A DNA stretch of 64,000 nucleotides, from positions 1-64,000 of the forward strand of contig CAJTEW010000005.1 of assembly GCA_910575605.1 (NCBI GenBank), read 5' to 3'. The translations under genes and the position numbers were made by a program. The notes below the pieces were generated by a model that was given only the letters and a program-made list of their open reading frames with translations, did no database searches and was not told the DNA's origin. Source of the stretch: Lachnospiraceae bacterium. GTDB taxonomy: Bacteria > Bacillota > Clostridia > Lachnospirales > Lachnospiraceae. Of this stretch, positions 61,571 to 64,000 are shown one piece after another (positions within the stretch are counted from its first letter, which is position 1; the number at the start of each line of letters is the position of its first letter).

Positions 61571-64000
61571 TTACTTTTTCTCTACACCAAGCGTCACATT
61601 TTCACCGTTAATCTTCCAATCCTTCGCATAGCCTTTCGCCGATGCTCTTGTAACGCTTAAGGCCAGTGTCTCCGCTCCGATTACATCTGCATTTGCCGCA
61701 AATATCTTTTCGGCTTTTTCCGTTCCTTCGTAAGTAATTTCAATCTTATCCATAACTTCGAAGCCTGCTTCCTTACGCATAGTCTGTACTTTACTGATAA
61801 TCTCACGCACAAAACCTTCTTCCAAAAGTTCTCTGGAAAGATTCGTATCAAGGACAACCGTAATACCATTATCATTTTCAGATACATATCCTTCGGTCTG
61901 GGCAGATTCGATCAACAGATCTTCCCGCAGCAGGACAATCTCCTGACCATTTACATCAAGCTTTAACGCATCTGTACTGTTAATCTCATCCATAGCGGCA
62001 TTGCCGTCAACAGCTCCAAGCGCCGACTTGATTCCACCTAGCATTTTACCATATTTGGGGCCTACTGTCTTTAGCTGAGGCTTAAAAGAATATGACGTAA
62101 AATCACGTACCTCTTGTGTAAATGTTACAGTTTTTACATTTAATTCCTCACGTACAATTTCCTGATAAAATTCCGGAATTTCAAAGTCAGCTTTCACATA
62201 CATCTGCCCAATAGGCTGACGGTTTTTGATATTTGCCGTATTTCTGCAGGCACGCCCCATAACGACAAGTTTTAATACTTTATCCATATTTGATTCCAGA
62301 TCTTTATCAATAACTTCCTCAGATACAGACGGGAAATTACACAGATGGATACTTTCCGGCGCTTCCTTATCAATACTTCTTACAAGATTCTGGTAAATAT
62401 CTTCCGTCATAAACGGAATCATAGGAGCCGCCGCTTTCGATACTGTAACAAGTGCGGTATAAAGTGTCATATATGCATTGATTTTATCCTGCTCCATACC
62501 TTTTGCCCAAAAACGCTCGCGGCTTCTTCTTACGTACCAGTTGCTCATATCATCTACAAAATCCTGAAGAGCCCTCGAAGCTTCTGGAATTCTATAGTTT
62601 CCAAGATGATTATCAACCTCTTTTACTACTGTATTCAGCTTAGATAAAAGCCATTTATCCATCACCGATAATTTGTTATATTCCAGCGTATATTTTGTCG
62701 CGTCAAATTCATCAATATTAGCATACAATACGAAAAATGCATACGTATTCCATAGTGTACCCATAAATTTACGCTGTCCTTCCACAACTGCCTTGCCGTG
62801 GAAACGGTTGGGTAACCACGGAGCACTGTTAACGTAAAAATACCAGCGGATTGCATCCGCCCCATATTTTTCCAGCGCGTCAAAAGGATCAACCGCATTT
62901 CCTTTGGACTTACTCATTTTCTGACCGTTTTCATCCTGTACATGGCCAAGAACAATAACATTTTTATAAGGCGCCTTGTTAAAAATCAAGGTAGAAATTG
63001 CCAGAAGAGAATAAAACCAGCCTCTTGTCTGATCCACTGCCTCAGAAATAAAATCTGCCGGAAACTGCTTTTCAAAAAGCTCCTGATTTTCAAAAGGATA
63101 ATGATGTTGCGCAAAGGGCATGGCTCCAGAATCAAACCAGCAGTCAATGACTTCCGGCACACGATGCATTGGTTTTCCACACTTTGGACAATGGATTGTC
63201 ACTTCGTCAATATATGGGCGGTGAAGTTCAATCTCGTCTGGACAATTATCAGACATCTCCTTCAGTTCTGCAATGCTTCCAACAGAATGCTGATGCCCAC
63301 ACTCACACTCCCAGATATTCAAAGGAGTTCCCCAATAGCGATTCCGGCTGATTCCCCAGTCCTGTACATTTTCCAGCCAATCGCCAAAACGTCCCTTTCC
63401 AATGTTTTCTGGAATCCAGTTAATGGTATTATTATTTGCAATTAGGTCTTTTTTAACTTCTGTCATCTTAATAAACCAGGATTCCCGCGCATAGTAGATA
63501 AGCGGCGTATCACATCTCCAGCAATGCGGGTAACTATGTTCAAAATTCGGCGCTGAAAAAAGCAGCTCTCTCTTTTCAAGATCTTTCAGAACCTCTGGAT
63601 CCGCTTTCTTTACAAATAATCCGGCAAATGGAGTTGTCTCTGCCATATTTCCTTTTTCATCCACCAGCTGTACAAATGGCATATCATACTTGCGGCATAC
63701 CTTCGCGTCATCCTCGCCAAATGCAGGCGCAATATGAACTACACCTGTACCGTCTGTAAGCGTTACATAATCGTCACAGGTAACATAAAATGCCTTTTTA
63801 TTCTGATTTTTAATTCCTTCGGCGGCACACGCATACAGCGGCTCATATTCCTTAAACTCAAGCTCCTGGCCTTTAAAGGTTTCAAGTACCTCGTAAGCCT
63901 CCTCTGATTTTTCTGCCAGAGGACCAAGAATCGTATTAAGAAGCGCTTCCGCCATATAATAAGTATATCCGTCTATACATTTTACCTTTGCATAAGTTTC
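61571..64000 (-). CDS. ileS: Isoleucine-tRNA ligase, 5'-truncated by the window
   Basis: The C-terminal 809 residues of an IleS; the reading frame is open to the window edge. Visible: the editing domain end (LTDGTGVVHIAPAFGEDD), CWRCDTPLIYYARESWF, WGISRNRYWGTPLNIWECECG, the KMSKS loop (GQKMSKSKGNAVDPF), and the tRNA-binding C-terminal domain. The HIGH motif lies outside. The sequence is of the larger eukaryotic-like IleS type by its context and length, which is often linked to mupirocin insensitivity, though that cannot be judged here. Confidence 0.97.
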   Translation of the reverse strand, partial: ETYAKVKCIDGYTYYMAEALLNTILGPLAEKSEEAYEVLETFKGQELEFKEYEPLYACAAEGIKNQNKKAFYVTCDDYVTLTDGTGVVHIAPAFGEDDAKVCRKYDMPFVQLVDEKGNMAETTPFAGLFVKKADPEVLKDLEKRELLFSAPNFEHSYPHCWRCDTPLIYYARESWFIKMTEVKKDLIANNNTINWIPENIGKGRFGDWLENVQDWGISRNRYWGTPLNIWECECGHQHSVGSIAELKEMSDNCPDEIELHRPYIDEVTIHCPKCGKPMHRVPEVIDCWFDSGAMPFAQHHYPFENQELFEKQFPADFISEAVDQTRGWFYSLLAISTLIFNKAPYKNVIVLGHVQDENGQKMSKSKGNAVDPFDALEKYGADAIRWYFYVNSAPWLPNRFHGKAVVEGQRKFMGTLWNTYAFFVLYANIDEFDATKYTLEYNKLSVMDKWLLSKLNTVVKEVDNHLGNYRIPEASRALQDFVDDMSNWYVRRSRERFWAKGMEQDKINAYMTLYTALVTVSKAAAPMIPFMTEDIYQNLVRSIDKEAPESIHLCNFPSVSEEVIDKDLESNMDKVLKLVVMGRACRNTANIKNRQPIGQMYVKADFEIPEFYQEIVREELNVKTVTFTQEVRDFTSYSFKPQLKTVGPKYGKMLGGIKSALGAVDGNAAMDEINSTDALKLDVNGQEIVLLREDLLIESAQTEGYVSENDNGITVVLDTNLSRELLEEGFVREIISKVQTMRKEAGFEVMDKIEITYEGTEKAEKIFAANADVIGAETLALSVTRASAKGYAKDWKINGENVTLGVEKK

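Overview
The window looks like chromosomal DNA of a spore-forming, low-to-mid GC anaerobic Firmicute, most likely a gut Lachnospiraceae (Clostridium cluster XIVa). The evidence is a V-type ATPase operon, sporulation genes (spmA, spmB, spoIID, spoIIQ) with readable sigma-E/sigma-F type promoters, a selenocysteine-containing Stickland reductase component (GrdB), glycogen genes (glgB, glgP), DUF6512, PTS genes, and strong AGGAGG-type ribosome sites with frequent TTG/GTG starts. The genus cannot be fixed from the sequence. No phage, complete IS element, CRISPR array or rRNA was seen.

Layout: 0-2 kb: tRNA-Lys(CTT), a DUF6512 membrane protein and a HAD phosphatase. 2-10.5 kb: nine-gene V-ATPase operon on the minus strand (ntpF-C-I-K-G-E-A-B-D). 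10.8-12.1 kb: trmB, a 49-aa six-cysteine ORF and a thioredoxin-like protein. 12.1-17.4 kb: glgB and a 1076-aa TPR / coiled-coil / acidic / P-loop protein. 18.2-27.3 kb: nif3-rpiR-iadA-dppBCDF-SBP-creatininase, read as one peptide (probably isoaspartyl-peptide) uptake and cleavage operon behind a clear sigma-A promoter. 27.5-30 kb: ECF sigma factor plus membrane-anchored beta-propeller protein. 30.2-36.1 kb: aconitase-family hydratase, CdaR/PucR-type regulator, lipoprotein, and a divergent DUF885 peptidase. 36.2-40.9 kb: grdB (in-frame TGA = Sec), grdE, grdX, thrE. 41-46 kb: a decayed pseudogene, divergent spmA/spmB, a TrhA/hemolysin-III protein, a GIY-YIG protein, spoIIQ and spoIID. 46-51.8 kb: small membrane protein, 1359-aa surface protein, sigma-70-like factor, unknown protein. 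52-59 kb: a complete PTS (PRD regulator, IIA, IIB, IIC, ADP-ribosylglycohydrolase, its own HPr and EI). 59-64 kb: glgP and a 5'-truncated ileS.

The strongest structural signal outside the genes is a dispersed family of 34-bp palindromes (GGGGACGGGGTA... or GGGGACGTAGTA...) at eight loci, always at gene 3' ends. In five cases the repeat supplies the last codons and the stop codon (...LGT* or ...GTGYF*). Two copies in inverted orientation bracket a small GIY-YIG nuclease gene, forming a 406-bp unit that could be a non-autonomous or self-encoded mobile element. Other points: the HPr of the self-contained PTS has Gly at position 46 where Ser is expected, and grdB would be mis-annotated as broken unless TGA is read as selenocysteine.

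Gene starts were chosen by ribosome-site spacing and family length; where this differs from the longest ORF it is stated. All functional calls rest on motif and family recognition by eye, with no database search.
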